A stretch of 42,022 nt of DNA, taken from Paludibacteraceae bacterium. GTDB taxonomy: Bacteria > Bacteroidota > Bacteroidia > Bacteroidales > Paludibacteraceae. Location of the stretch: NCBI GenBank assembly GCA_017467185.1, contig JAFTSS010000010.1, positions 1-42,022 on the forward strand, given 5' to 3'. Shown one piece after another: positions 1 through 8,450 of the stretch. Numbering within the stretch: position 1 is the stretch's first letter; every line of letters starts with the position of its first letter. The notes below the pieces were generated by a model. That model did not search any database, was not told where the DNA came from, and saw only the letters and a list, made by a program, of their open reading frames with translations. The position numbers and the translations under genes are program-made.

Positions 1-2100
1 AGTAAGTGATGAACATTCAGAAAATGCAGAACTTCCAATAGAAGTAACGCTATTAGGGATTGAGATAGATGTTAGTGCTTTGCAACCAGTAAATGCAGAA
101 TTTCCAATAGAAGTGACGCTAGTAGGGATCGTGATAGAAGTTAATTTATCCATGCCATAACATAAGTATGCTGGTATGTATTCAACACTGTCGCCAAATG
201 TAAAAGATGTTATTTGTTTTTGGGTAGAATTGAATGGTGCATCGTTATTAGATGAAAAATTATTACATTTATTTGCATTCCATTGTACAGATGTGAGTGA
301 TGAACATTTAGAAAATGCCTCATTTCCAATAGAAGTAATGCTATTAGGGATTGAGATAGATGTTAATTTATCCATACCATAACATAAGTATGCTGGTATG
401 TATTCAACACTGTCGCCAAATGTAAAAGATGTTATTTGGTCTCGAATATCAAAATTAAGAGAAGATGACAATGATGAATCTGTATAAAAAGGAGTATTAT
501 CTTCAGTGAAATTTTCACATTTTGTGGCATTCCAAGTGATAGATGATAAGGATGAGCAATTAGAAAATACAGACCTTCCAATAGAAGTAACGCTATTAGG
601 GATTGAGATAGAAGTTAGAGATAAGCAATAAGCAAATGCCTCTTCATCAATAGAAGTAACGCTATTAGGTATTGAGATAGAAGTAAGAGATGAGCAATTA
701 TAAAATGCCTCATGTCCAATAGAAGTGACGCTATTAGGGATCGTGATAGAAGTAAGAGATGAGCAACCAGAAAATGCTTCACTTCCAATAGAAGTGACGC
801 TATTAGGGATTGTGATAGAAGTAAGAGATGAGCAATTAGAAAATACAGACCTTCCAATAGAAGTAACGCTATTAGGGATTGTGATAGATGTTAGATCATC
901 GCAATGATAAAATGCCCATTCTCCAATAGAAGTAACGCTATTAGGGATTGTGATAGAAGTTAATTTATCCATGCCATAACATAAGTATACTGGTATGTAC
1001 TCAACACTGTCGCCAAATGTAAAAGATGTTATTTGGTCTCGAATATCAAAATTATAAGAAGATGAAGATGAATAATAATAAAAAGGAGTATTATTTTTAG
1101 TGAAATCTTTACATTTTGTGGCATTCCAAGTGATAGATGAGAGTGATAAACAGTTTCTAAATATTCTCTCTCCAATCGAAGTTACACTATTTGGTATTGA
1201 GATAGATGTTAGTGCTTTGCAACCATAAAATGCTTCATTTCCGATAGAAGTGACGCTATTAGGTATTGAGATAGATGTTAGTGCTTTGCAACCATAAAAT
1301 GCTTCATTTCCGATAGAAGTGACGCTATTAGGGATTGAGATAGAAGTTAGAGATGAGCATAAAGAAAATGTCTTATCTCCAATAGAAGTAACGCTATTAC
1401 CGATTGTGATTGATGTTAGAGATGTGCAACTTGAAAATGCTAAATTTCCAATAGAAGCAACGCTATTACCGATTGTGACTGATGTTAGAGATGAGCAACC
1501 AGCAAATGCAGAACTTCCAATAGAAGTAACGCTATTAGGGATTGTGATAGAAGTTAGAGCATCGCAAGAAGCAAATGCAGCATCTCCAATAGAAGTAACG
1601 CTATTAGGGATCGTGATAGAAGTAAGAGATGGGCAATAAGCGAATGCCGCATATCTAATAGAAGTAACGCTATTAGGGATTGTGATAGATGTTAGAGATG
1701 AGCAAGAGTTAAATGCATAATCTCTAATAGAAGTAACATTATTAGGGATTGTGATAGAAGTTAGAGCATTGCAAGAAGCAAATGCAGCATCTCCAATAGA
1801 AGTAACACTATTTGGAATTGTGATTGAGGAGAGAGAGGAACATTCATAAAATGCATAATTACCAATCGAAGTTACATTGTATTCTTGTTGGTGGTACATA
1901 ACAGTAGCTGGAATTTCTATTGTTCCTTTATATTCATCGTAATAATCAGAATTTTGTCCTTCATATGTTACTTCTACTGTCAATTCTTTTTCAGATGTGA
2001 TATTATAAAATATACCATCTACTTCAAAATCATGGGCATTTGCTACTATGCTACACAATAGCACTGCTATTGTTGTTAGCAATTGTTTGATTGTTTTCAT
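1..2100 (-). CDS. BspA-like leucine-rich repeat secreted protein (C-terminus outside window)
   Basis: Reading the minus strand from ATG at 2100 gives 700 codons without a stop up to the window edge, so the gene is partial at its 3' end. The first 22 or so residues form a signal peptide (MKKTIKQLL, then a hydrophobic stretch ending near SIVANA). A short linker containing [11 protein letters not shown] follows, as is typical before BspA repeats. The rest is about 20 LRR_5 (BspA/Treponema type) repeats of 23 residues with the pattern [21 protein letters not shown]. Three non-LRR islands of about 50 residues containing WNATKC and [15 protein letters not shown] interrupt the array. Members of this family are exported surface proteins that bind host or matrix ligands; the ligand here is unknown. 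No TAnnTTTG box is evident immediately upstream. Confidence 0.9.
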   Translation of the reverse strand, partial: MKTIKQLLTTIAVLLCSIVANAHDFEVDGIFYNITSEKELTVEVTYEGQNSDYYDEYKGTIEIPATVMYHQQEYNVTSIGNYAFYECSSLSSITIPNSVTSIGDAAFASCNALTSITIPNNVTSIRDYAFNSCSSLTSITIPNSVTSIRYAAFAYCPSLTSITIPNSVTSIGDAAFASCDALTSITIPNSVTSIGSSAFAGCSSLTSVTIGNSVASIGNLAFSSCTSLTSITIGNSVTSIGDKTFSLCSSLTSISIPNSVTSIGNEAFYGCKALTSISIPNSVTSIGNEAFYGCKALTSISIPNSVTSIGERIFRNCLSLSSITWNATKCKDFTKNNTPFYYYSSSSSYNFDIRDQITSFTFGDSVEYIPVYLCYGMDKLTSITIPNSVTSIGEWAFYHCDDLTSITIPNSVTSIGRSVFSNCSSLTSITIPNSVTSIGSEAFSGCSSLTSITIPNSVTSIGHEAFYNCSSLTSISIPNSVTSIDEEAFAYCLSLTSISIPNSVTSIGRSVFSNCSSLSSITWNATKCENFTEDNTPFYTDSSLSSSLNFDIRDQITSFTFGDSVEYIPAYLCYGMDKLTSISIPNSITSIGNEAFSKCSSLTSVQWNANKCNNFSSNNDAPFNSTQKQITSFTFGDSVEYIPAYLCYGMDKLTSITIPTSVTSIGNSAFTGCKALTSISIPNSVTSIGSSAFSECSSLT
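142..1128 (-). repeat. Three non-LRR islands inside the LRR array
   Basis: Islands at about 964-1128, 364-541 and 142-279 each begin with W-N-A-[TN]-K-C and end with [20 protein letters not shown]. The middle part varies (serine/asparagine-rich, for example [12 protein letters not shown]). They interrupt the 23-residue LRR register and are followed each time by a fresh TSITIP unit. They appear to be conserved modules that recur within the same protein. Confidence 0.7.
1201..1338. repeat. Perfect tandem duplication of one 69-bp LRR unit
   Basis: The 69-nt unit starting at 1201 recurs at 1270 almost without change, encoding two consecutive copies of [23 protein letters not shown]-type repeats. 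Other units in the gene differ at many positions, so this duplication is recent compared with the rest of the array. Confidence 0.85.
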
Positions 2101-2221
2101 TTGTGTTAGTTTTTAATTGTTAAATATTTGATAAATTTTTGTGAGTTGTATTAATTTGTATATGTTCGACTTACATTTTCTCCTGATTTTGGCATTAAGG
2201 TTAATACTTGGGGTATGGACA

Positions 2222-2259
2222 TAAAAAAGACGTGGGAGAAGCATCCTTGCTTATCCCAC
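2222..2259 (-). terminator. Rho-independent terminator of the putative RNA
   Basis: On the minus strand GTGGGA pairs with TCCCAC (2232-2259), with AGCA/TGCT inside. A run of six T follows three bases later (2223-2228 on the plus strand as A). Confidence 0.7.
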
Positions 2260-2598
2260 AGTCTGGCCTTCGCATTGCCTTTTACCAAGATAAGCAACTC
2301 AGCCAGCCCACGCCAATCATGTATTATATGTTTAAGTATGTAACGAAAGTTATCTTCTTTTGGGGAGGATACAATCGTGGCATACGGGTATAATACACCC
2401 AGCATGGACGCTTCGTTGCGGTACCTTCTGGTAAAATCAAAGTTGCGAAGTTCGACTGTAGAAGATAGCGTTCAGAAAACGTCCTTTCCTTACTCTATGT
2501 AGCTTGTTATAAGTTAGAAACTTACGTCAGATAAGATTTATAGAGCACGGAATCCATTATGTCTTGACCCACCCATCCATTAGGCATGGCTGAGTCAA
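2222..2598 (-). ncRNA. Probable structured non-coding RNA, about 375 nt, unclassified
   Basis: A TAnnTTTG promoter reading left (2602-2632) predicts a start near 2597. The first transcribed bases form a long hairpin (2563-2599): CTTGACTCA pairs with TGGGTCAAG, then CCAT with ATGG around a small loop. Other local helices are visible, such as CTGGC/GCCAG near 2260-2310. The unit ends in a hairpin with a U-run (2222-2259). I found no convincing gene: an 84-codon reading frame in it (2151-2405) lacks a start signal and crosses the terminator. The size would fit RNase P RNA or tmRNA, but the conserved RNase P core (GAGGAAAGTCC) and a tmRNA acceptor/tag region are absent. It may be a lineage-specific RNA or a non-autonomous repeat element. 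Confidence 0.55.
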
Positions 2599-2601
2599 GT
2601 G

Positions 2602-2632
2602 CAAAGGTAATAAATGTTTTTGAAATGAGCAA
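2602..2632 (-). promoter_or_regulatory. Bacteroidota-type promoter for the putative RNA
   Basis: On the minus strand TTG at 2632-2630, 20 nt, then TACCTTTG at 2609-2602 matches the TTTG-N19-21-TAnnTTTG pattern. The segment 2602-2639 is repeated with one mismatch at 4076-4113, in front of the ATPase gene. Confidence 0.7.
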
Positions 2633-2642
2633 GTGGTGGAAA

Positions 2643-2674
2643 TAAAAAAAAGAGACGCAATTTATTGCGTCTCT
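2643..2674 (-). terminator. Terminator hairpin downstream of the ATPase gene (second)
   Basis: A perfect 10-bp inverted repeat AGAGACGCAA/TTGCGTCTCT with a 4-nt loop is followed on the minus strand by a run of T. It lies behind a near-copy at 2708-2737, so the ATPase transcript meets two similar hairpins. Confidence 0.7.
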
Positions 2675-2707
2675 ACTTTGGTGGATGTGCATTATGTGAG
2701 AGTGTTG

Positions 2708-2737
2708 AAAAAAGAGACGCAATATACCAGCGTCTCT
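2708..2737 (-). terminator. Terminator hairpin downstream of the ATPase gene (first)
   Basis: AGAGACGC pairs with GCGTCTCT (8 bp, 9-nt loop). On the minus strand a run of six T follows directly. The stem sequence is shared with the hairpin at 2651-2674. Confidence 0.75.
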
Positions 2738-2765
2738 ACTTTTATCATGTATTCTTTGTTTAAGG

Positions 2766-4022
2766 TTATAGATCTAAACTATTTGCATCAAGTAAAAATT
2801 GTTTTAACCCCATTGTTGTAACACCCTCATTGTCTCTGTGAAGTTGAATATTGTCTTTCACAACTATAATTTTTTTGAAAGAATCAGATACATTAATTAA
2901 AGGGCGTTCTTCTTGTATTCTTTTTTCTTCGGATGGTAGAGCAAATGCTGATTGCACATAATATCTACGGCTTCCTTTATTCGCTACAAAGTCAATTTCT
3001 ATTTGTTTACGAATATATTTGTCATTAGGTTGTCGTTCATTGATTTCCACAACACCAACATCTACCGAAAATCCACGTAAACGTAATTCATTATAGATAA
3101 TATTTTCCATAATATGTGTTTCTTCTTGTTGACGGAAATTAAGTCTTGCATTGCGTAAACCTAAATCGGTGAAATAATATTTTTGAGGAGTTGAAATGTA
3201 TTTTTTACCTTTTATATCATAGCGTTCGGCTTTTTCTACCAGGTAGGCATCGATAAAATGGTCAAGATATTGTTTGATAGTAGAGGCAGACAATTGAGCT
3301 TTGCCAGTACTTTTAAATGTTTTTTCTAATTTTTGAGGATTAGTAAGTGAACCTATTCCTGAAGATATAATGTCAAGCAATGTTTGCATTTGTTGGTCAT
3401 ATATCACTTTATTACGTTCCTTGATATCTCGAATATACACTTCATCAAATAGTTTTTGTAAATAGGTTATTTTATCTTCTTCATTCTCTAATAATGCAGT
3501 GTAAGGTAACCCTCCATAAGTGTGATATAAATTCCATGCTTCATCCCATGTTTTATGAGAACAAGTAGCATAGTATTCTGCAAAGCTCAGAGGATTAATA
3601 TGTATTTCATCACCTCTGCCTCGAAATTCAGTGATGATATCTGTTGAAAGAAATTTTGAATTACTGCCAGTGACGTATGTATCTAAGTTTTCAATATGGA
3701 GAAAGCTATTTAGAACATCTTCAAATTCCGCCATATATTGTACTTCGTCAATAAACAGATAGTACATTTCTTTATCAACTATTTTTTCTATAACAAATTT
3801 GAGACAATTATCAGGATCGCGTAGTTCTTTGTTTAAACGATTATCTAATTCTATTTCAATAATATGAGACTTGTCAATACCTTCAGCAAGGAGATGAGAT
3901 TTGAATAAATTGAATAATAAAAACGATTTTCCACAACGTCGAATACCTGTTATTATCTTGATTAAATGGTTGTGTTTACGCGCTATTAATTTATTGAGAT
4001 AGTTATTACGTTGAATTATCAT
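2766..4022 (-). CDS. AAA-family ATPase with C-terminal DUF4143 domain
   Basis: 418 residues. A Walker A motif GIRRCGKS lies at residues 26-33, a Walker B segment LFIDE at 89-93, and a sensor-like VTGSNS at about 117-122. The C-terminal half fits DUF4143: a winged-helix-like part (about 220-290) and a restriction-endonuclease-like segment with IEIDFVANKG and YYVQ near 340-355. Proteins of this type are very common and multi-copy in Bacteroidota; their physiological role is not established, although links to mobile elements and defence have been proposed. It stands alone, with its own promoter (4076-4106) and double terminator. The family call is firm, the function open. Confidence 0.92.
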   Translation of the reverse strand: MIIQRNNYLNKLIARKHNHLIKIITGIRRCGKSFLLFNLFKSHLLAEGIDKSHIIEIELDNRLNKELRDPDNCLKFVIEKIVDKEMYYLFIDEVQYMAEFEDVLNSFLHIENLDTYVTGSNSKFLSTDIITEFRGRGDEIHINPLSFAEYYATCSHKTWDEAWNLYHTYGGLPYTALLENEEDKITYLQKLFDEVYIRDIKERNKVIYDQQMQTLLDIISSGIGSLTNPQKLEKTFKSTGKAQLSASTIKQYLDHFIDAYLVEKAERYDIKGKKYISTPQKYYFTDLGLRNARLNFRQQEETHIMENIIYNELRLRGFSVDVGVVEINERQPNDKYIRKQIEIDFVANKGSRRYYVQSAFALPSEEKRIQEERPLINVSDSFKKIIVVKDNIQLHRDNEGVTTMGLKQFLLDANSLDL

Positions 4023-4075
4023 AGTATTGTAAATTTAATATTTTTGCAATTATTGCATTTTTCTGAAATTTGATA

Positions 4076-4106
4076 CAAAGGTAGTAAATGTTTTTGAAAT
4101 GAGCAA
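4076..4106 (-). promoter_or_regulatory. Promoter of the DUF4143 ATPase gene
   Basis: Minus-strand TTG at 4106-4104, a 20-nt spacer and TACCTTTG at 4083-4076 give a start about 50 nt before the ATG at 4022. The 38 bp from 4076 to 4113 are a copy of 2602-2639 with one difference. Confidence 0.7.
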
Positions 4107-4160
4107 GTGGTGGGGGATTTTTTTAGGGGTTGGCGTATTTGCGTTTTCGATAATTTGTGT

Positions 4161-4230
4161 TGTAGGGACAAATGATTATGTTTTTTTCAACCTTGCGGTT
4201 GAGCGGACGCTCGAGCCGAGCGTCCCTACA
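4161..4230. repeat. Nested inverted-repeat element in the gap between the ATPase and nfeD genes
   Basis: TGTAGGGAC (4161-4169) pairs with GTCCCTACA (4222-4230). Inside are two more hairpins: TCAACC/GGTTGA (4187-4202) and GGACGCTCG/CGAGCGTCC (4205-4225). The GC-rich arms stand out from the AT-rich surroundings and resemble a REP-like palindromic element. A further hairpin, GCAAAACACACA with TGTGTGTTTTTGC, lies at 4307-4337. The rest of 4107-4390 holds nothing else I recognise. Confidence 0.65.
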
Positions 4231-4390
4231 TTGGGGAGTACACATTGTGAGTGGGTATTGTTTTTGACGGTTTACTCCCTTCGGTCGTGAACCGTTGCGT
4301 CGCTTAGCAAAACACACACTCTCGTTGTGTGTTTTTGCGTTCTCTCCTTGACGGTTTGCTTGCTTGAGGGTTGCTGTGGGGTTAAGATAT

Positions 4391-4428
4391 AAAAATCCCC
4401 ACCAACTTTATGAGGAAAGTAGGTGGGG
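4391..4428 (-). terminator. Terminator of the nfeD-like gene
   Basis: CCCCACC-A-ACTTT pairs with AAAGT-A-GGTGGGG (4397-4428). On the minus strand the stem is followed by ATTTTTAT. It lies 18 nt past the stop codon. Confidence 0.8.
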
Positions 4429-4445
4429 TGTAGGTGTATGGGGGA

Positions 4446-5807
4446 TTATTTTTTGCGGACGTAGAGTTGGGTGGCTTCGTATTTTGTTACGATGATAGAT
4501 GAGCCTTTTTCGATGAAGTCGCCATATTGCGATACGGCATCGTAGTGGCGATTGTCGATGATGATTTTGCCAGCTGGGCGGAGGTCGGTGGTGGCGATGC
4601 CTTCAGAGCCTACGATGCTGATTTGCTCGGTTGGTACGCCGACATAGCCTTCGTCGGTGGTTTGCTCTTTGGCTAATGCCAAGCGACCGAAGATGCCTTT
4701 TGTGCCTATTCGAGATACTAAATATATTATCAACGCGGTGCCTAATATCAGACCTAAAAATACGGTGAGTAGGGCTTGGTTGAGGTCGGGGATGACAATC
4801 GGTGTGAAATCGAAAAAGTCGTTGTTGAGCATGGAGGTGATGAGGGCAAAGAGGACGCAGAGGATGCCTCCGATTCCTGCGACTCCGAAGCCTGGGAAGA
4901 TGAATAACTCCAATAATATCAGTGCTATACCGATGATGAATACAGCTATTTCCCAATAGGCTGCAAGTCCGTCGAGATAGAGTGGTGCAAAGTAGAGTAC
5001 TGCTGCGGTGATGGCTACTGCGAGTGGGAAACCGATGCCTGGTTGTTGTAATTCGTAATAAATTCCACCAATTATCAACATTATCAATATAGACCTCAAG
5101 GCTGTGCCCATCAATGTGCCTTTGAGTTTGTCATAAAGGCTTGGTTTGTATTCGGTTATGGTGCATTGCGATGGTTCATAACCTTCGGCTTCTAATACCT
5201 CGTCGAGCGTAGTTACTTCAGCCTCGCAATAACCATGTTTGATTGCCTCTTTAGTGGTGAATGTGAGGATTTTGCCTGTATCTATAACGCCTTCAATATA
5301 AACACTTTCATCTACCATAGCTTCGGCAATGATAGGGTCTCTGCGCCAACGACCTAAACTATCTTTTCCGTGCGATTCGGCAGTGGCGCGCATGGTGGCA
5401 CGCATATAGCTTTGGTATTTGTCGGGCATTTTGGAGCCATCAACGCCACTGACTACTGTGGCGGCACCGATTTGTGAGCCTGTGCGCATATATATGCGGT
5501 CGCAGGCTATTGAAATTAATGCCCCTGCTGATGCTGCGTTGTTGTCGATGTAGGCAACGATAGGGGTTTCGCAACGGAGTATTGCGGTGCGGATTGAGTC
5601 GGCATAAACCACTTCACCGCCATAGGTGTTTAGGTGGAGAATGATGAGGTCGGGGTTGAGGGTGTTAGCCTCTTTTAGAGCCTCTTGGGTATAAATCCAA
5701 GTCTTGCTATTTATTTCGTCGTCGATAGCAAATTTATAGATGTTTTGGCAATGCATAATGCATAATGCACAATGCATAATTATGAAGGTGATTAGTGCTT
5801 TTTTCAT
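4446..5807 (-). CDS. NfeD-type membrane serine protease
   Basis: 453 residues, the long NfeD form. The N-terminal ClpP-like domain (about 24-215) has HLNTYGGEV (58-66) and the nucleophile context NNAASAGALI with Ser93; a lysine in DKYQSY near 130 is the likely catalytic partner. A run of membrane segments follows (about 230-375), then a C-terminal OB-fold domain (about 390-453) with GIATTDLRPAGKI. Known relatives cleave hydrophobic C-termini of membrane proteins such as stomatins. No stomatin gene is next to it here. Its signal peptide (residues 9-20, IIMHCALCIMHC) is encoded by the same short repeat word that fills intergenic gaps elsewhere in the window. Downstream lies a clear terminator. 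Confidence 0.92.
   Translation of the reverse strand: MKKALITFIIMHCALCIMHCQNIYKFAIDDEINSKTWIYTQEALKEANTLNPDLIILHLNTYGGEVVYADSIRTAILRCETPIVAYIDNNAASAGALISIACDRIYMRTGSQIGAATVVSGVDGSKMPDKYQSYMRATMRATAESHGKDSLGRWRRDPIIAEAMVDESVYIEGVIDTGKILTFTTKEAIKHGYCEAEVTTLDEVLEAEGYEPSQCTITEYKPSLYDKLKGTLMGTALRSILIMLIIGGIYYELQQPGIGFPLAVAITAAVLYFAPLYLDGLAAYWEIAVFIIGIALILLELFIFPGFGVAGIGGILCVLFALITSMLNNDFFDFTPIVIPDLNQALLTVFLGLILGTALIIYLVSRIGTKGIFGRLALAKEQTTDEGYVGVPTEQISIVGSEGIATTDLRPAGKIIIDNRHYDAVSQYGDFIEKGSSIIVTKYEATQLYVRKK
5750..5781. repeat. ATGCATAAT word repeat inside the nfeD-like coding region
   Basis: Alternating AATGCATAAT and AATGCACAAT words occupy the codons of the signal peptide of the NfeD-like protein. 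The same words make up the arrays at 16081-16237 and 27858-27897. Confidence 0.85.
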
Positions 5808-5843
5808 TGTACTTGTATTTTTGTTTCGCTCTTTTTTCTTCTT

Positions 5844-6049
5844 TTTTTTTAGACATAATGATATAAGAACATATTCTTTTTTTTACATATACCTTGCTAC
5901 ATCTGCGATGTATCTCGGTGGAAGAATGACATATTGATAAATGTAACTTAAAAATCTGTCATTTTTTCGCTGAGATACGCCATTGGCGTAGTGAGGCGTA
6001 TGTGAGAATATTAAAAATTATGTCTTTATGTCATTCTGTCAAAAAAAAA
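5844..6049. repeat. Element A, copy 1
   Basis: The left end TTTTAGACATAATGATATAA and the right end (read inverted) TTTTGACAGAATGACATAAA form imperfect terminal inverted repeats. The interior has a second inverted pair around ATACGCC. The element fills the gap between the fecE-like stop (6084) and the nfeD-like start (5807). Related copies lie at 8161-8441 and 10306-10402. It carries no gene. Confidence 0.65.
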
Positions 6050-6083
6050 TTAAATTTTGTCTAAAATAATATCAATAAAAGAA

Positions 6084-7052
6084 TTATATTTCGAGGTTGT
6101 GGAGTAGTTGTTCGATGGTTGGGTATATAGGGTCGTGGTTGTTGAGTTTGTAGCCTTGTGGGGTGCAGTGGATTTTTGTTTCGCTATTTTCGTCAGTTTG
6201 GATGCCTATGCGTATAAGGGCGCGTTGAAGCCATGCGACTTGGGGTTGTGCGTCGGGATGGGTGATGAGTGTTACTGTTGTTTGGGTTTTGATATGGTGA
6301 ATATGACAATGCCCATCTATAGCGTCGAACGAGAAGGATTCGGAGCCAAATGCCGACTGAAAACTGCCTGTAAGCATCAAGTCCTCAGGCAATCCAATTT
6401 CTACGCCTTGTGGGGTCATTAGCCATATCTTGTCAGCCATTTGGAGAGCCAAATCAAGTTCGTGAGTTGAGAGGATGAATGACTTGCCTGTAGAGACAGA
6501 GAGGCGGCGAAGGAGGAGCATAATTTCGATGCGGTTGGGCAAGTCGAGATGGGCAGTAGGCTCGTCTAATAAGACGAGTGGTGTGTCTTGAGTGAGGGCT
6601 TTAGCAATGACAGCACGTTGTTTTTCGCCATCGGAGATATGATTGATGAGAGCATCGGCTTTGTGAGAAAGGTGGACATCGGCGAGGGCTTTGTCGATGA
6701 TTTCGTGGTCGTTATGCGATAGCGCGCCTGCCCAATTGGTGTGAGGGAAGCGACCCATAGCAACGAGTTCGCGCACGGTGAGGCGGTCGATGTCGATGTC
6801 GTCGGTAAGCACCAACGAAAAGAGAGTGGAGCGTTGGTGTACGTTGAGTGATGCGATGTCTTTATTGGCTATGAATACTTTGCCGTTGAGGGCAGGTTGC
6901 AATCCAGCCAATGTGCGCAATAGCGTACTTTTGCCTGACCCATTAGTGCCAGTGAGGCAGATGAGGTCGCGCGGCGAAGCCTCGAGGTTGAGGTTGCGCT
7001 GCACAGCTTTGTTGCCATAGCCAATTGTGAGATTTTCGGTTTTAAGAATCAT
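6084..7052 (-). CDS. ABC transporter ATP-binding protein, FecE/BtuD type
   Basis: 322 residues. Walker A is GTNGSGKST (about 36-44), the signature region is ISDGEKQRAVIAKAL (about 140-154), Walker B is LVLLDEPTAHLD, and the switch histidine lies in LSTHELDLA. A C-terminal extension of about 80 residues beyond the core is characteristic of Bacteroidota members. It would energise import of an iron-siderophore, haem or cobalamin through the permease encoded just upstream (7161-8138). No substrate-binding protein or TonB receptor gene is adjacent, so the substrate cannot be chosen from context. Confidence 0.92.
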   Translation of the reverse strand: MILKTENLTIGYGNKAVQRNLNLEASPRDLICLTGTNGSGKSTLLRTLAGLQPALNGKVFIANKDIASLNVHQRSTLFSLVLTDDIDIDRLTVRELVAMGRFPHTNWAGALSHNDHEIIDKALADVHLSHKADALINHISDGEKQRAVIAKALTQDTPLVLLDEPTAHLDLPNRIEIMLLLRRLSVSTGKSFILSTHELDLALQMADKIWLMTPQGVEIGLPEDLMLTGSFQSAFGSESFSFDAIDGHCHIHHIKTQTTVTLITHPDAQPQVAWLQRALIRIGIQTDENSETKIHCTPQGYKLNNHDPIYPTIEQLLHNLEI

Positions 7053-7059
7053 TTTTATA

Positions 7060-7155
7060 AGTTGAAAGTTGAAAGTTGAAAGTTAATGCCGAACCAACGG
7101 TCTTGAGCCGAATGGCGAAAAATGGAAACTTTCACATTTCACATTTCAACTTTAA
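7060..7155. repeat. Inverted GTTGAAA word arrays between the permease and ATPase genes
   Basis: GTTGAAAGTTGAAAGTTGAA (7061-7080) faces CTTTCACATTTCACATTTCA (7130-7149) across the 108-bp gap. In the transcript the two arms can pair into a long imperfect hairpin. The words next to the fecE start are the reverse complement of those next to the permease stop, the pattern seen at other boundaries. Confidence 0.75.
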
Positions 7156-7160
7156 AATTG

Positions 7161-8138
7161 TTAGTTTCGGTTTTTGAGGATAATCCAAATGATTATAGGT
7201 GCGCCGACGAGTGCGCTGACGGCGTTGATTGGCAATGTGTATCCATCGGCAGGTAATTGGCACACGAGGTCACACAACAGCAATAACGATGCGCCAACTA
7301 ATATTGAGCCAGGTATAGTCAGCTGATGATTAGACGTTTGCAATAGTCCACGCACCAAGTGAGGTACAGCCATACCGATAAATGCAATCGGACCCGTGAA
7401 TGCCGTAGTTGCCCCTGCTAATAAAGCAATTGCGGTTATAATCAAAAATCGTGTGCGTCCAACATTCACTCCAAGACCTTGTGCGTAATTCTCACCCAAA
7501 AGCAGAGCATTGAGTGGTTTTTGAATTGTGAAAACAATTGTAAGTCCCATTATGACAATAGGTAACATCACCCACATATAGTTCCACGTAACAGCCGACA
7601 ATGAGCCAAAAGTCCATACAACGAATAGCTTCAGCGAGTCGGGGTCGGACGAGTTTTGTAGTATAGTAACAAGAGAGCCAGATAGTTGTCCGAACATGAT
7701 GCCCACGATGAGAAGCGACACCGCTTGTCGCACACGGAACGACACAGCCAATACCATCATCAGCACGAGCACAGCACCTAATGTGGCGGAAATGACTAAT
7801 CCCCAGCCACTTTCGACAAACATAGCAGGCAACATACCCCCAGCTAAGATGAATATCGCAACACCCAAACTTGCTCCTGAACTAACACCTAATACGTACG
7901 GACCAGCCAATGGATTGCGAAACAGAGTTTGCATGACTAATCCTGCCACTGAGATAGCCGCTCCCGTAATGAGTGCAGTCAACGCCTTAGGCAAACGAAA
8001 ATTGTATATGATATTGTGATATACCTCATCGCCGCTAAATAATTCATTTATAGGTATTCGTACGCTACCATACACCACATCAGCCACAAAGAGTATTGCG
8101 GTCAACAGCACTAATAATATGAATTTTAGGTTTTTCAT
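7161..8138 (-). CDS. FecCD/BtuC-family ABC permease
   Basis: 325 residues with about nine or ten hydrophobic segments. Family hallmarks are FRLPKALTALITGAAISVAG near residues 48-67, GLVMQTLFRNPLAGPYVLGVSSGASLG (about 67-93) and GPIAFIGMAVPHLVRGL near 268-284. It forms the inner-membrane channel for metal chelates or cobalamin and pairs with the ATPase encoded 108 bp downstream. A binding protein gene, usually in the same operon, is missing here: the upstream neighbour is maf. Confidence 0.93.
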   Translation of the reverse strand: MKNLKFILLVLLTAILFVADVVYGSVRIPINELFSGDEVYHNIIYNFRLPKALTALITGAAISVAGLVMQTLFRNPLAGPYVLGVSSGASLGVAIFILAGGMLPAMFVESGWGLVISATLGAVLVLMMVLAVSFRVRQAVSLLIVGIMFGQLSGSLVTILQNSSDPDSLKLFVVWTFGSLSAVTWNYMWVMLPIVIMGLTIVFTIQKPLNALLLGENYAQGLGVNVGRTRFLIITAIALLAGATTAFTGPIAFIGMAVPHLVRGLLQTSNHQLTIPGSILVGASLLLLCDLVCQLPADGYTLPINAVSALVGAPIIIWIILKNRN

Positions 8139-8160
8139 TTTTTTTAGTAGCTCATTTTTT

Positions 8161-8441
8161 ATTTAGACAGAATGACATAAGAACAAAAATTCTTATTTTT
8201 ATGACATACGCCTCGTTAAAAACAAAAGTTTTTATCTTGGCGGAAGAAAGACAGATTTTAGGTTACATTTTTGCTTTGCGAAATTGCTCACACTCTGTAT
8301 AATCAAAGTAAACTTAGTTTCTACTCTCGTTTAATCGCAATTTTCAATATGTCTTTAGTGTCGAGATTTTACAGAGTAAAAGCGAGACCTATATGTAAAA
8401 GTATGAAAAAATATGTTTTTTATGTCATTCTGTCTAAAAAA
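8161..8441. repeat. Element A, copy 2 (fills the gap 8139-8450)
   Basis: The left end TTTAGACAGAATGACATAAG is mirrored at the right end by TTATGTCATTCTGTCTAAA, a nearly perfect terminal inverted repeat about 280 bp apart. The right half (8347-8441), with TCTTTAGTGTCGAGATTTT, matches the reverse complement of 10306-10402. The left half shares ACATACGCCTC with copy 1 in inverted orientation. The gap holds no gene. Confidence 0.7.
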
Positions 8442-8450
8442 ATATTTATT

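Noticed and set aside
615-1639. Open frames on the plus strand and in another minus frame within the LRR gene
   Set aside because: They are by-products of the 69-bp coding repeat; the real frame is the minus-strand frame starting at 2100 with a signal peptide and LRR pattern.
2151-2405. An 84-codon reading frame within the putative RNA
   Set aside because: It crosses the hairpin terminator, has no promoter or leader of its own, and resembles no protein family I know.
2222-2598. RNase P RNA or tmRNA
   Set aside because: The size fits, but the conserved RNase P core sequence and a tmRNA tag frame with tRNA-like ends are not found.
5740-5937. A plus-strand frame overlapping the nfeD-like start and element A
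   Set aside because: It is formed by repeat words and T-rich sequence, without promoter or recognisable protein features.
5844-8441. Invertible phase-variable promoters of the Mpi type
   Set aside because: The terminal inverted repeats do not resemble known Mpi sites, no TAnnTTTG box is clear inside, and no recombinase gene is near; kept only as an element of unknown nature.
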